Below, piece by piece: positions 46,101 through 55,045 of a stretch of 64,000 nucleotides of DNA; the first letter of the stretch is position 1, and each line of letters begins with the position of its first letter. This DNA comes from Blastobasis lacticolella (taxonomy: Eukaryota; Arthropoda; Insecta; Lepidoptera; Blastobasidae), in NCBI GenBank assembly GCA_905147135.1, contig LR990054.1, positions 15,723,001 through 15,787,000 of the forward strand, read 5' to 3'. Below the pieces are notes generated by a model. That model was not told the origin of the DNA. It saw only the letters and a list, made by a program, of their open reading frames with translations, and did no database searches. A program made the translations under genes and the position numbers.

Positions 46101-49100
46101 AAAGAGACCCATGTTACTGTACACGTAGTGTGGCAGGTCGAATGTGTATAAAATATATAGCACAGGTCCCAAGACAGAGCCCTGTGGCACCCCACTTGTT
46201 ATACGTCTCTCATCTGACATCACCTCACCAACTCTCACTCGAAAGGTTTGCTCACGAAGTAAAGCCTCGATCCACTTCAGAAGTTTCCCTCCAAACCCAA
46301 TAAATTCAAGTTTGTGCAGCAATCTTGTGGTAGGAACTTTGTCGAAAGCTTTTTCGTAGTCCAAGTATATTACATCTACAGGTTCGCCTTGGTTGAAGCT
46401 CGAGGTCCAAGATGACAAGGCTGACAAAAGGTTTGATACCGTAGACCGGTGGGGGCAGAATCCATGTTGATGTTTGCTTACTATCTTATTCTTGGAAATG
46501 AATTTTCTATATGCTTAACGATAACTTTCTCCATAATCTTACACGGTACACTTGTTAGGCTTATAGGTCTATAATTTGAGGGATCCATTTTGCTACCTTT
46601 CTTGAAAATAGGCGTGACGTTCGCTGTCTTCCACATACGTGGTAACACACCTGTATCGTATGAGGTTTGCATTATGGTGGCTAAGGTGTCGGTGATGTCG
46701 CATTTCTTAAGTATACTTGCAGGTATCCCATCAGGTCCAGGGGACGAGTCCGTTTTCAAGTCCTTTATAGCTGCTTGAATTGCTTCCTTACTGAAAGCTA
46801 TGCCTTCAATGGTTTCTTCCACTCTTAGACAAGCCGGCAAGTTAGGCATTTGGGTGAGGGGTTCCTCTTGGAAGACACCCTCAAACTGATTCGCGAACGC
46901 TTCCGCTATGTCATAGGCGGCATTAACTAGTTGCCCTTGGTTGTTCCTAAGCATGGATGGTATGCTAACTTTCGATGTAACTTGTTGCTTGATGTAGGAG
47001 TAAAATTTCTTAGGCCCAGACTGTATAAGGTATGATTCATAAGTTACCCTAGAAGACCTACAGTGATTAATCAGTTTGTTGCTTATTTTCCTGTATTCCT
47101 TGTAACATTCTTCAAGTCCAGTTATCTGATATCTTTTCCACAAACTTTTCTTCTGTCCGATTAGGTTTTGCTCTATATGGTATGGGAGTCAGGTCTCTCT
47201 GCAGTTGACTGTACTATTAAGAGCTATTGATTTTTTTTTTATTATTTCCAGAGTATGAATATACCGGAGAATTCGAAAATGGCCAATTTCACGGCAATGG
47301 AGAGTTTATATACCCGGGCGGCGTCCGACTCAAGGGGACATTCGATAAAGGCGTCATGAAAGACCACGAGGTTACATTCGCCGATGGACTAAAGTACCCT
47401 GAGAAGAATTGGAATTATTGCAATATGCCTGATAGGAGGTAAAGTGACGAATCGCTGACCTAATAAATAAAAAATATGGGGCCTGGCCGGGAACCTCTGC
47501 GTGGCAGACCGGTACATTATCCAACTGAACCACTCAGGGGGGGCTATTGGCTACCTCAGTGGACAACTGAATTTGACATAAAAAATCGTACACTACGCTC
47601 ATTTGGGAGACGCTATTGCCAGTGGGCAACGTAGATGACGTAGTGTACAATTATCTTATGTCAAATTCAGTTGCCAACTGCGTTAGCCAATAGCCCCGCA
47701 ACCAATAATGGCAGTCAGCTCTGATCTCCAACGATTTAAAGCTACTTACTAAGATGGTGTACGATGCCAGTGCCGACAGTAACCGATGACGATGCTTCCA
47801 GGTTTTCTGTGGAGTACACAGAAGGTTTGCGGGGGGCAAACCATTGCGGGATCACGCCGGACGACCCGCCGCTGCCCGTGCCCGAAGGACATTACGACAC
47901 GTTTTACGGATTTTTGGAATCAGAGAATGAATTCGTGATGAAACGGGATAATCTCGACACGGCAATCAGGTAATGTAATGTGGGACACGATGAGGGCTTA
48001 GATAGGATAATAATTGAAGTGGTTAATCCCGGATTCTGCCAGGATTCGCTCTGGTGTGCTGTCTTGAAAATTGTGTTTTAGTTTTTACGTGCAGCTGCTG
48101 CCATAACCTGTTAAAAAATAGCCGGTTCGCCAGAGCCTCGTTGGCGTGGGGTTGGCTTGGGCCCACAGGATAGGGGTCCCACAATTCCCTCTGTGACAAG
48201 ACAACCAACAACTCTAACCAAATTAAATCATTCATGACAACAATTATGCTCCATGCACATGGCGAGCTACACGCATTTTTGTTCCTCCAACATTACAATG
48301 ACTGCAGTTTTATTAACTCCTTAAAAAATTGCAATGTGAAATAAGGGATGGAGGGCAGATTAGCGCTATCACTATTAGATATCGCTGGCTGGCGAACAGG
48401 TACCGTGTACCGGGCCTATAATATTAAACACACAATCTTTAGTAAAAGAAGTATCACTTAATTATTTCTCTTATTTGTAATTTTTACGCTTGGATATGAC
48501 ATGCGTACTACAAGTACCTTAATTATTTTATGCCATACATCTTTCTCAGCGCGCCGTCACAACGTCATTTGCAATGGATAAGGACCAACTGCCGCTACGC
48601 ACTGGAACGTTCGGTGGGGCCCGTTCCGCACCTGTATGAGAAATGGCAGGAGCCCACATTGGAGAAGCCGGTGTGTCCACCGGGTGCTGCTGTTAGGGAA
48701 GATAGAAGCGGCCATAGATTAGACATGTATGATGAATCGGTAGGTAAATAATACCATATTATATAATAAAATGGGGATTTACTCCAAAAAACACCCTCTG
48801 GCTTTATAAAGCGGTCGTAAGGCCCATAATAACATATGCCTCCGTAGTATGGCACAGTAAAGCAAACCAGGAAACTGCTATAATTAAACTGAGCGGCATG
48901 CAGAGAACTGCGTGTCTCTTGGTCACAGGAGCTATGTCAACCTCACCTGGTGAGGCCCTGAATGCAATGCTGGATATCCCGCCCCTACACCTTTTAGGGA
49001 TTTGATGTTATATGGAGAGATCCCCTAACTCTTTTTATTGTGTTGTAAAGTGGAGTATTCACTTAATAAAACCACGATGTTAGAAATGACTTGTATAATA

Positions 49101-52100
49101 AGTATAAGTAACACGGTCACAATTAAGTTATATTATGTTACGTTACAAAGTTGTAAACACAGTGGTGGCAGCTCGAGTGCCAAATGCAGACTGTCGCCTG
49201 ACCGATAGACGGGGTGTCCCGAAACATAAGTGGGTGCATACGGGACGCGTTCCGAGATGAACGCTACAACCTGTATGTACAGATGGTGGCAACGAACAGT
49301 ATGCACAGGCTAACCACCAAGGGAGAAGGAAACTGGCTCTCGAAGTCATTGAGATAGTTCCAGGACAACGTTATGGGCAGCAACATACTGAGTATGTGCA
49401 CTGACTCAATGACAACACCTCTGTGAAACACCTTCTAGAAACGATACTCTGTGGAATTATTATCCAGAGATGACTGGCTTAAAAGCCAAGTGAACTGGAA
49501 AAATGGAAGCCTGATATGGTACACCGATGGGTCCAAATCAGGTGATCATGTAGGGTGTGGAATATACGGAGAGCGGCCCAAGGTTAAGAAATCCCTAAAC
49601 CTGGGCAAATACACCTCCATATTCCAGGCCGAGGTGTACGCAATCTTGGAATGTGCGGACATAAACCTCAAAAAGAAATTCATGAACCATTGTATTTATA
49701 TACACTCAGATAGTCAAGCAGCTCTATTGGCCCTTTCATCAGACTCTGTGAGTTCAAGATTGGTGCTAAACTGCGTGTCCTCAATTCCTTGGGTGAGAAA
49801 AACCAAGTGATACTGCGCTGAGTCCCAGGGCATGAAGGGATCGAAGGCAATGAAATTGCGGACGAACTCGCGAAGGCTGGTAGCACAACTACAACATATG
49901 GCCCAGAACCATTCTGTGGCATACCAAAAAGGCTTGTAAAATTGACCCTTCATATCAACTGCAAAGAGCAATCATTAGAGCACTGGAATAATCAGCCGGG
50001 CCTAACACATTCTAGGGCATTAGTCAAAGCCTATAATAGGCGGCATGCCAAAGAACTGGTACTACTTAGTAGGAATAAGTTGCGCATCCTGACAAGGGCA
50101 CTGACTGGTCACTGTGGGCTGAATAAGCACATGTATAACTTGAAGATCAGCAGAACAAAGGACTGTAGATTCTGTAAAGAGGAGGATGAAACACCTCTCC
50201 ACCTGATCTGCTAATGTGAGGCCCTGATGCGCAAACGTAGCATCCATCTGGGTAAGCACCAACTACTACCCGATGCGGTGAACGAAATCAGTACTAAGAA
50301 CCTATTACAGTTCATAGAAGCTGCAGGGATTAGCAATGAACTGTAAAAAGAGGCGATCACAATAGATCAGGAATGGTCACAGTGATACTGGGACTGAGAA
50401 AGCCTTGAAGAGCCCAATTATCAAATAAATAAAAAAATTGGTAAATAATGTGACACATTTTGTAGTACTTCATTCGCTTTGAGGACAGTGTGAAACTGTA
50501 CAATGGGACTACTGACTAATAGAACTAAAGGGGGAAACTCCAGTAGTTCTGTTTTCAGAGGAATGAGTTTAAGTTTTGCTTCGATTTTATTTTACTATCG
50601 CGCTTGCGTTTACGTTAACTTTTGTATGGAAACATGTATAGCGCCATCTAGTGGTACGTAAATGAAGTATTTTCTTCATACTAAATTCAACGCAAACGTT
50701 TAACCGAAGCAAAACTTAGACTCAGCCGTCGGGTAACAGAACTACTGGAGTATTTTTTAACTGAATTGTGTAACCAAACTAGTGGGAATAAAAGGAATGT
50801 TTTCGTCTAAAATCGTGGTCTCACTACTCTTTCACGTCAAGCAGGCTATGACTATCCACACCTAGTACCGCTACGCACCGTGACGTGCGGTAGGGCCGAA
50901 TCCACAACTGTATGAAAATTGGCAGCACACTTGAAGCCGGTGTGTCCACGGCCAGCTGCCGTTACGGAGGGTAGAAGCCGCCATGCTGAATTAGACATGT
51001 ATGATAATTTGGTAGGTAAATAACACATTATTTATAAATGAAGTACTTATGCTACAAGATATATCACAATATATCTTGTAGCATAAGTACTTCATTTACT
51101 TTGGGGACAGAGTGAAACTGTACAAGGCTATTGAGGAGAACGGCTCTCCTCCAGCTATAGTGTGGTTTGAGTCATATCTCCGTGGTCGTTCTCAGCGGAT
51201 CCGCCATGATGACATATCCTCAGACTGGTGCAATCTCGTCGCCGGCGTACCGCAGGGTGGTGTACTCTCACCACCCCTGTTTTCGGTTTTTATAAATACC
51301 GTCACTCCTGTCATCTCTTCAAAGTTCGACCTTTACGCCGACGATCTACAAGTTTACCGGCATTTAAAAGTAGGTGATTGTTATCGGAACTGTGTAACCA
51401 AGCTAGTGGGAAATGGGGAATAAAGGGAATGTTTCCCTCCGAAATCGTGGTCTCAATGCTCTTACGCGTCAAGCCTTAACTATCCAAACCAACCTTGCGT
51501 AGCATTGCGTATTTGTCGTGAGAGATCATAATGTGCATCTCGCTTACTTGAACGCAAACGAAAGAGCTAGCTAGAGTTATCTCACTCTATTATTATTCTG
51601 TATTCTGATTTTATAGTTTAGATCTTCACAGTGTATTCTTCTCTAATAAAAAAAAACTGTCTTGGCGTCAAAAGAGCCTTGACTATGGTTGGGGATTTGA
51701 CAGATCAGGTAATTACAGTAGAGCAACTGCTACCTGACCTCCGTGATGTTGTGATCTTCTCTATATCTATTAATCATTTTTTCAATATATCTTTTAACAG
51801 GGCTTTGCCTAAAGAAGACAGAAAATATAATATAGATAACCAGTACCGCAAATATCATGTCGTTCGGATTTCCATGTTCGCGACTGCAGGTTGCAGGCAG
51901 ACTGCAGGCTGGAAAATAGGCAGAAGATTATGATAATAACCTCCCCTCTCGTGAGAGAGACCCGAAGTCCTGCAGTGGTCACTTATGGCCTGAGATGCTG
52001 ATGATGTCTGCAGGTAAACGTTATTTTGTTTGAGAATTCACTCAATTTTCAATATTCAATTTTTTTTATTTTAAGTATCGATTCCCAAGGATTCATCGTC

Positions 52101-52968
52101 ATTATCCCTTACTATTTGCCTACGCCATTGTGCCCTTTTTTATGTGGGGTATTCATTACACACATGGGTAGTTACCATCCATCGAGCATAATCGGGGGAC
52201 GAAGGGCCTGTGTGGGACTCCCAGCGCTCACCAGTCTACCCACTAAACCGTTCCAACAGTCCAAACTTCGCCTACTATCTTTCGCAACTACGTTTACCGA
52301 CTCGCGAACTTCAAGACTCATTTGCAAACAGCAACCTAAACAATACCAGACCGTTCAGAATGACTACAATCACTTAATAACGTAACACACATCTTACTAT
52401 TATACTTATTGCGACCCAAAGAGGATCTTGGCCTCCGACATCAAAAGACGCCACACAGGCCGATCCTGAGCCGAATTCCTACCATCTAGGCATTTGGAGA
52501 TTGATCAGATCCTTCAGCACTTCATCTAATCAGCAGTTCCTAGGGCATCCCACAAGAAGTTCCCTACTTTATTGCTATAGTCATCTTGGCATCAACATCA
52601 CGGCCTTGACTATTATCCAAGATTTGGCAGATCAGGTAAACAGTGTCTAGCCTCCGTGACCCTGTAAACAGGGGAACCTGACAAGAATGGTTGCTTCTTC
52701 CGTCTTCCAAGCGTGTGATATTCTTGTGCCAAATTTGTTTGGCTCATAATCCACTACCTCAGAATGTATCCTGCATCTGTCGCACCGTCTTTTATTATTA
52801 CAGAATTGCTCACCGAAATTGACGAATATGTGGAAAGGCCTTCACAAGATGGACGAGGCCAAGGACAATATCCTCACGTTATTGTTCGAGAATACCGATG
52901 AACATAGAAGACATACCAAAATCCAAACAGATTGGAAGGTCAATATTTTAATATTGACTGTTTTGTAG
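40080..52968 (+). CDS. MORN5-like: MORN-repeat protein, MORN5-like, tandem copy 2 (7 coding exons)
   Basis: Coding exons: 40080-40165, 41381-41455, 44419-44537, 47252-47438, 47802-47969, 48550-48739 and, less surely, 52804-52968. Phases run 2,2,1,2,2,0 and the sum is 990 nt, about 329 residues, close to the 321 of copy 1. The order of domains is the same: LELMRNFTATK, a weak first MORN unit (GSTEGSWGTTAFKGTGCYSF), a strong MORN unit (YTGEFENGQFHGNGEFIYPG), FADGLKYPEKNWNYCNMPDR, then VPEGHYDTFYGFLE and WIRTNCRYAL. Against vertebrate MORN5 the match from the second MORN unit to DRR is particularly clear. Its introns contain an RTE scrap, two SINEs, a TIR element, a minus-strand CR1/L2-like LINE, an RNase H-bearing LINE and a decayed duplicate exon. 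The first MORN unit has lost the FPTGSNY segment seen in copies 1 and 3. Confidence 0.82.
40245..40630 (+). pseudogene. RTE-like LINE 3' end
   Basis: Reads NVRWMRGVTRMDKIKNDLRG, then RRRNRLAWYGGML, a frame break with stops, WMDSVNDDMRAKGVSIEMTS and a short ATGATAATA tail. This is the conserved C-terminal region of RTE-like ORF2 proteins common in Lepidoptera. 5'-truncated. Confidence 0.8.
40806..40930 (+). repeat. interspersed repeat shared with 30725-30860
   Basis: TTTGAGGCTAGTCGAACTTC with AGCACTGCAACGAGCTCG; diverged relative at 30735. Function unknown. Confidence 0.5.
40975..41170 (+). repeat. tRNA(Thr)-like SINE, headless
   Basis: GACTAACCGATGCTCTTACG, AGGGAAAACATCGTAATGAA and ATGGTCAAGGCGGTCCAT: body of the 19468-19817 family. 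Confidence 0.6.
41236..41330 (-). repeat. LINE 3'-tail fragment
   Basis: A T run, then ATGTCATACGGTAGGAAAAC and AGGCAAGCGAGCCACCGGAT: reverse of the Jockey-like 3' end. It ends about 50 bp before coding exon 2 of copy 2. Confidence 0.6.
41381..41455 (+). CDS. MORN copy 2, coding exon 2
   Basis: Acceptor TCGGTTCCAG, donor GTACTT, 75 nt, phase 2 both sides. Encodes VSENGKARWLELMRNFTATK; copy 3 has VSEDGKARYLDLMRNFTASK. Confidence 0.88.
41530..41800 (+). mobile_element. tRNA-derived SINE, full length
   Basis: The tRNA-like head has CTGAGTGGTTCAGTGG (A-box region) and B box GGTTCGATTCC at 41596-41606, followed by CCGGCCGGGCAG. The body GGGTCTGGGTGTTCTATGT runs to ACAAGCTTTGCTTACTTTGG and an ATTTATTTTATTTATT tail. 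Pol III boxes plus this tail identify a SINE rather than a working tRNA gene. Confidence 0.8.
42030..42335 (+). mobile_element. tRNA(Thr)-like SINE, full length
   Basis: Head GTGCCCGAGTGGTTAAGGTA, ACGACTCGTAAGCGAGAGG, a duplication of TACCG-containing sequence in the T-stem region, and B box GGTTCGAATCC (42102-42112). The body CTCTTACAGTGAGGAAAAAC runs to ACATTAACGACAAGATGC. Same family as 19468-19817, opposite orientation. The body contains a small local duplication (CCCCTGT / CCCCCTG). Confidence 0.75.
42369..42540 (+). repeat. two-part interspersed repeat, part one
   Basis: GTGTATCAGGATCATTGG ... TCGTCCCGATAAA ... TTATTCCAATGAATTATTAC; part one of the 25968-26415 repeat. Part two resumes at 44090. 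Confidence 0.55.
42559..43951. mobile_element. non-autonomous DNA element with GTGAG..AACAGTGAACCA ends
   Basis: GTGAGGTGTCGAACAGTGAA (42561-42580) and the reverse complement of 43928-43951 (GTGAGATGTTAAACAGTGAA) match apart from three positions. Internal copies of the TGAACCA / TGGTTCACT motif occur near 42773 and 43545-43580. Interior holds a (GAT)-tailed repeat (43336-43463) and a GGGTAGGG-rich segment near 43110-43265. No transposase seen. Confidence 0.55.
43336..43463 (+). repeat. interspersed repeat, (GAT)n-tailed family, 5'-truncated
   Basis: ACACTGCGATCTCCAACCCG, CCTGCCAAGCGTGGAGATTA, CCTAAGTCCTGTAGTGGACT then CTGTGATGATGA. Confidence 0.65.
44090..44235 (+). repeat. two-part interspersed repeat, part two
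   Basis: GTCGCGCCGTCGAGACTGTC, CGCCCCACCAG, CACATCCGTTTTCTGGGTCA; matches 26275-26400. Confidence 0.55.
44419..44537 (+). CDS. MORN copy 2, coding exon 3 (degenerate first MORN unit)
   Basis: Acceptor TTTCCCACAG, donor GTTCGT (the same weak donor as copy 3), phase 2 to 1. Encodes DARLKSGSGSTEGSWGTTAF then KGTGCYSFAGG, against DARLKIFPTGSNYEGSWSAS in copy 3. Confidence 0.8.
44628..44715 (-). repeat. LINE 3'-tail fragment
   Basis: GACTGCCATCTCACCTGATG and AGTGCAGATGCAG: reverse of the 10560-10812 UTR. Confidence 0.5.
45300..47185 (-). pseudogene. CR1/L2-like LINE, ORF2 reverse transcriptase in three broken blocks
   Basis: Minus-strand blocks: 47143-46481 (pre-RT and RT start, SSPGPDGIPASILKKCDI, TPIFKKGSKMDPSNYRPISL), 46427-46029 (YLDYEKAFDKVPTTR, SGVPQGSVLGPVLYILYTFD, GLFADDTKVFA) and 45978-45391 (LKWGEHVSSIAKKAES, YIRPLLEYAFQIWCPY, ending NRLDKFLNTA). 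The catalytic FADD is intact, but frameshifts separate the blocks. The 3' end carries an (ATT)n-type repeat at about 45307-45333. 5'-truncated near 47185, only 65 bp before coding exon 4 of MORN copy 2, in antisense. Confidence 0.88.
47252..47438 (+). CDS. MORN copy 2, coding exon 4 (MORN unit and ENWxYC signature)
   Basis: Acceptor TATTTCCAG, donor GTAAAG, phase 1 to 2. Encodes YTGEFENGQFHGNGEFIYPG, RLKGTFDKGVMKDHEV and FADGLKYPEKNWNYCNMPDR. One exon here equals coding exons 4 plus 5 of copy 1. Confidence 0.93.
47540..47697. mobile_element. MITE, 158 bp, GGGGCTATTGGCTA ends
   Basis: GGGGCTATTGGCTACCTCAG at the left and its imperfect inverse GCGTTAGCCAATAGCCCC at the right, with inner AACTGAATTTGACATAA / TTATGTCAAATTCAGTT. 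Confidence 0.75.
47802..47969 (+). CDS. MORN copy 2, coding exon 5
   Basis: Acceptor ATGCTTCCAG, donor GTAATG, phase 2 both sides. Encodes FSVEYTEGLRGANHCGITPD and PVPEGHYDTFYGFLESENEF; the first part matches the RxYTEIxxGLxP segment of MORN5. Confidence 0.88.
48550..48739 (+). CDS. MORN copy 2, coding exon 6
   Basis: Acceptor ATCTTTCTCAG, donor GTAGGT, phase 2 to 0. Encodes LQWIRTNCRYALERSVGPVP, HLYEKWQEPTLEKPVCPPGA and a basic-acidic end RSGHRLDMYDES. A decayed duplicate is at 50875-51011. Confidence 0.85.
48770..50430 (+). pseudogene. I/R1-group LINE 3' half with RNase H domain
   Basis: In order: YKAVVRPIITYASVVWHSKA near 48816, GMQRTACLLVTGAM, ALNAMLDIPPLHLLGI, a frame break, RNase H start IWYTDGSKSGDHVGCGIYGE near 49516, SIFQAEVYAILECADINLKK, IYIHSDSQAALLALSSDS, then in another frame GNEIADELAKAG near 49850, and a Zn-type end CRFCKEEDETPLHLIC near 50167. 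D, E, D and D of RNase H are visible. Broken by frameshifts and a stop near 50214. It begins about 30 bp after the donor of MORN copy 2 exon 6. Confidence 0.85.
50536..50750. mobile_element. MITE, GTTTTGCT-ended, copy B
   Basis: Outer CTCCAGTAGTTCTGTT and AACAGAACTACTGGAG are exact inverses; inner AAGTTTTGCTTCGATTTTAT / CGAAGCAAAACTT and central GCCATCTAGTGGTACGTAAA match copy A at 29600-29770. Confidence 0.75.
50762..51011 (+). pseudogene. decayed duplicate of MORN copy 2 exon 6 with flank
   Basis: From about 50875 the sequence follows exon 48550-48739: CCGCTACGCACCGTGACG, AACTGTATGAAAATTGGCAG, GCCGGTGTGTCCACGGCCAG, GAATTAGACATGTATGATAA and then a GTAGGTAAATAACA donor region. A stop (TGA) appears in the original frame and a deletion removes part of the middle. 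The segment 50762-50870 (TGTGTAACCAAACTAGTGGG ...) recurs at 51386-51500. A non-functional exon copy. Confidence 0.8.
51036..51097. repeat. perfect 29-bp inverted repeat, 4-base loop
   Basis: AAATGAAGTACTTATGCTAC... (51036-51064) and its exact reverse complement (51069-51097). It lies between the decayed exon and an RT fragment. Confidence 0.9.
51100..51382 (+). pseudogene. Jockey-like RT fragment
   Basis: Reads KLYKAIEENGSPPAIVWFES, YLRGRSQRIRHDD, VAGVPQGGVLSPPLF and FDLYADDLQVYRHL, covering RT motifs from upstream of the GVPQG box to an intact YADD. Both ends truncated; it is embedded in the duplicated block 50450-51500. Confidence 0.8.
51640..51760 (-). repeat. tRNA(Thr)-like SINE body scrap
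   Basis: TTGGCGTCAAAAGAGCCTTG, ACTATGGTTGGGGATTTGAC, ACCTGACCTCCGTGATG; reverse of the SINE body. Confidence 0.5.
51801..51870 (+). other. exon-like segment, frame does not fit
   Basis: A very good acceptor (AATATATCTTTTAACAG) precedes GGCTTTGCCTAAAGAAG. In the phase left by exon 6 it stops after three codons. In the other phase it reads RALPKEDRKYNIDNQYRKYH, faintly like the start of copy 1 exon 7 (RALDVEETNWI). It could be a relic of a duplicated exon or an alternative end; not included in the model. Confidence 0.3.
51890..52005 (+). repeat. interspersed repeat, (GAT)n-tailed family, 3' end
   Basis: GATAATAACCTCCCCTCTCG, CGAAGTCCTGCAGTGG then GAGATGCTGATGATG. Confidence 0.55.
52006..52579. 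other. intron sequence, unassigned
   Basis: Nothing nameable. 52405-52575 (CGACCCAAAGAGGATCTTGG ...) has the look of a decayed LINE in antisense but I cannot place it. Confidence 0.35.
52580..52690 (-). repeat. tRNA(Thr)-like SINE body scrap
   Basis: GTCATCTTGGCATCAACATC, CCAAGATTTGGCAGATCAGG and AGGGGAACCTGACAAG; reverse of the SINE body. Confidence 0.55.
52804..52968 (+). CDS. MORN copy 2, probable terminal exon
   Basis: Acceptor TTTTATTATTACAG; phase 0 fits exon 6. Encodes TNMWKGLHKMDEAKDNILTL then LFENTDEHRRHTKIQTDWK, reaching TAG at 52966-52968. Doubts: a possible donor GTCAAT at 52940, a second open frame (LLTEIDEYVERPSQDG) ending at a TGA, weak similarity to copy 1's last exon, and no obvious AATAAA nearby. 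Confidence 0.5.
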   Translation, partial: NCSPKLTNMWKGLHKMDEAKDNILTLLFENTDEHRRHTKIQTDWKVNILILTVL

Positions 52969-53128
52969 TTATATGAAGACGAAGAAGATGGACAATGCAA
53001 TATAACTACAGTACTTCAAAGTTAACAGTTGCTTTTCCATAGGCGGGCGGGGGAGGGGCGGTGCGAGGAGGGACATTTGTACCGCAAAGCGTATATTGAA
53101 GCTAGCGCAGACTCGGAGCGTATCAGAG
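52969..53128. other. spacer between MORN copies 2 and 3
   Basis: Includes a GGCGGGCGGGGGAGGGGCGG G-rich run at 53041-53060 after an acceptor-like TTTTCCATAG. No exon can be supported because every frame is open over a short span. Confidence 0.35.
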
Positions 53129-53340
53129 CAAATTTCATCATCATCATATCAGCCGGAAGACGCTCACTACTGGGTATAGGCCTCCCCCGAAGATCTCTAC
53201 CAAGACCGGTCTTGGTTGGACCTAGTGGAACCCACGCTGTGTCTTCCGGTACTTGCCACTCGAGAACTTTACTGTCTCATCGGCCATCTGATCTGCTAGC
53301 TATGTGAACTGCCCTCTGCCTCTGCCTTCGGGCTATGTCG
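53129..53340 (-). pseudogene. RTE-like LINE 3' end
   Basis: CATCATCATATCAGCCGGAA then GACGCTCACTACTGGGTATA, AGGCCTCCCCCGAAGATCTC and CACGCTGTGTCTTCCGGTAC. This is the widespread lepidopteran segment that, read in reverse, encodes the C-terminus of an RTE-like ORF2. Degenerate. Confidence 0.65.
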
Positions 53341-54779
53341 GTGACCTTAGGTCTCATTCATGATTCGATCGCGCAATGAGACTCCGAACATAGCCTTTCC
53401 ATCGCCCTTTAGTTGATAGTGAGCTTTCGCGTTTTCTGTATCTCCGAAAAATTATGATGAGCATTACATTGTTTTGTGTGAATTTGCAATATTAACTTTT
53501 ACGCTTCGATGTGCCTCGTCTCTTCGCTAGCTAAATATGAATTCTTTCTTCGCTGATTTTTGCGGGAAATATTAATAATTGGATTTTTTAATTTAATAAT
53601 TAGATTTTTACAACATTTATTAAGACCTAGCCAGGTATTTGACCGCCATCTCACCTGATGGTCAGTTGGAATGATGAAGCATGTTTGCCTAGGAACAGCC
53701 AGTTAACATTTAATTCCATAATTTAATAGAAACTTGCAATTATCGTCTCTTCTTGCGCCTCCTCGCCCCGCTGCTGTCTGTGGAAGAGTATGCTCGAAAG
53801 AATGCTTGAAAATCGATATTTTCCATAATACTCTATTTATACACTTTAGACTACACTATTTAATACACATAATTTATTTTTGTAGTACACACATTATATT
53901 TTATATAGTTATCTTTTAGATTGATATAAGTAGGTACACTACACACGGAAATATAATTATATAAAGAAGACTATATTAGTGACTAAGATTACCATTAATT
54001 ATTGTACTTTATAAGCATTCGAGATACCTAATTATATGTGTAGTCGTTAAATGTACCTATAATTTAGAAATACAATTCATAACCTAGATTTAGTGTTTTA
54101 TTAGTAACTAGTCACCCAAGCCGGTCATGCAAATGTAGAAAAAATTATATTGATCTGATCGCTACCAAAAGTCATATGATCACCGGCTGGATTAATCTAA
54201 AGAGTGTCTGAAAATTTCATCAAAATCATTGCAGCCGATCCGAAATAAATAGGGAACAAACATACACAAGTCGACTTTGTAATAGATAGATGGATGGGAC
54301 AACATTTATTTATGATAGCTCAAAATACAGAAATTCTTTGTTGTTTGGAATTATTCATTAATCACTAACATAATTGGTATCATAACATCGTATTCATATT
54401 CATTGTTTGAAGAATGATTAACTTTGTCGCTCTTCATAAAAAATATTTGTAGCGCTAAAAAAAGAAATAGTATTTCGAGTAGGTAATATTGTCCGCCGAG
54501 ACTGTCCAAAACATTTTGATAGAATGTTTAATATTCTCACAAAGGAGAAATTTGATAGACCCTGTCCTGTAACAATAGATATAATTGATTTGGGGATATT
54601 ATAAATCCTGGCGAACTCTCCAAGCTTAATGGAGTACTGCCATCTTAGGTGAATGGTAAAATGTTTATTGCCTCATACAGGACAGGAGGATTATGAGCAA
54701 GCGGGTCATGTGATGGCAAACTTACCTTTTTTAAAGTCCAGAACCATTCTCTTGAATGTTTTTTCTTTTTATACTACCA
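53341..54779. other. gene-free region between MORN copies
   Basis: Holds a LINE tail at 53627-53703 (GACCGCCATCTCACCTGATG, reverse of the 10560 family) and a degenerate repeat near 54100-54300 (CAAAATCATTGCAGCCGATC). No gene recognised. Confidence 0.45.
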
Positions 54780-55045
54780 AGGTGGCAAAGAAGCTTACGA
54801 CCTGCCTGATGGTAAGCAGTCACCGCAGCCTATGGACGTTTGCAATACCAGAGCATCACCCACGCGTTGCCGACCCCGTAAAAACCTTTTAACCCCTTTT
54901 TTGAAGAACTCCATGTTGTACTCTCCAGGGTAAACCAACACAAAAACACGTCTCAAAACTTTCGCAGGGTTGTTCCCAAATATGGAGTACTGCTTCCACC
55001 TATGGGCTAGTGTACCTACCCCAGAACCAACTCCTTCCACTTAAT
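54780..55045 (-). pseudogene. Jockey-like LINE 3' end
   Basis: Minus strand: KVLRRVFVLVYPGEYNMEFF, KRFLRGRQRVGDALVLQTSI, then the UTR with GGTGACTGCTTACCATCAGG. It abuts an oppositely oriented fragment at 55046. Confidence 0.65.

Noticed and set aside
53041..53128. Additional exon of MORN copy 2 after 52939 (acceptor CCATAG)
   Set aside because: All frames are open over this short GC-rich stretch, it runs into an RTE repeat, and no paralog has a matching exon.
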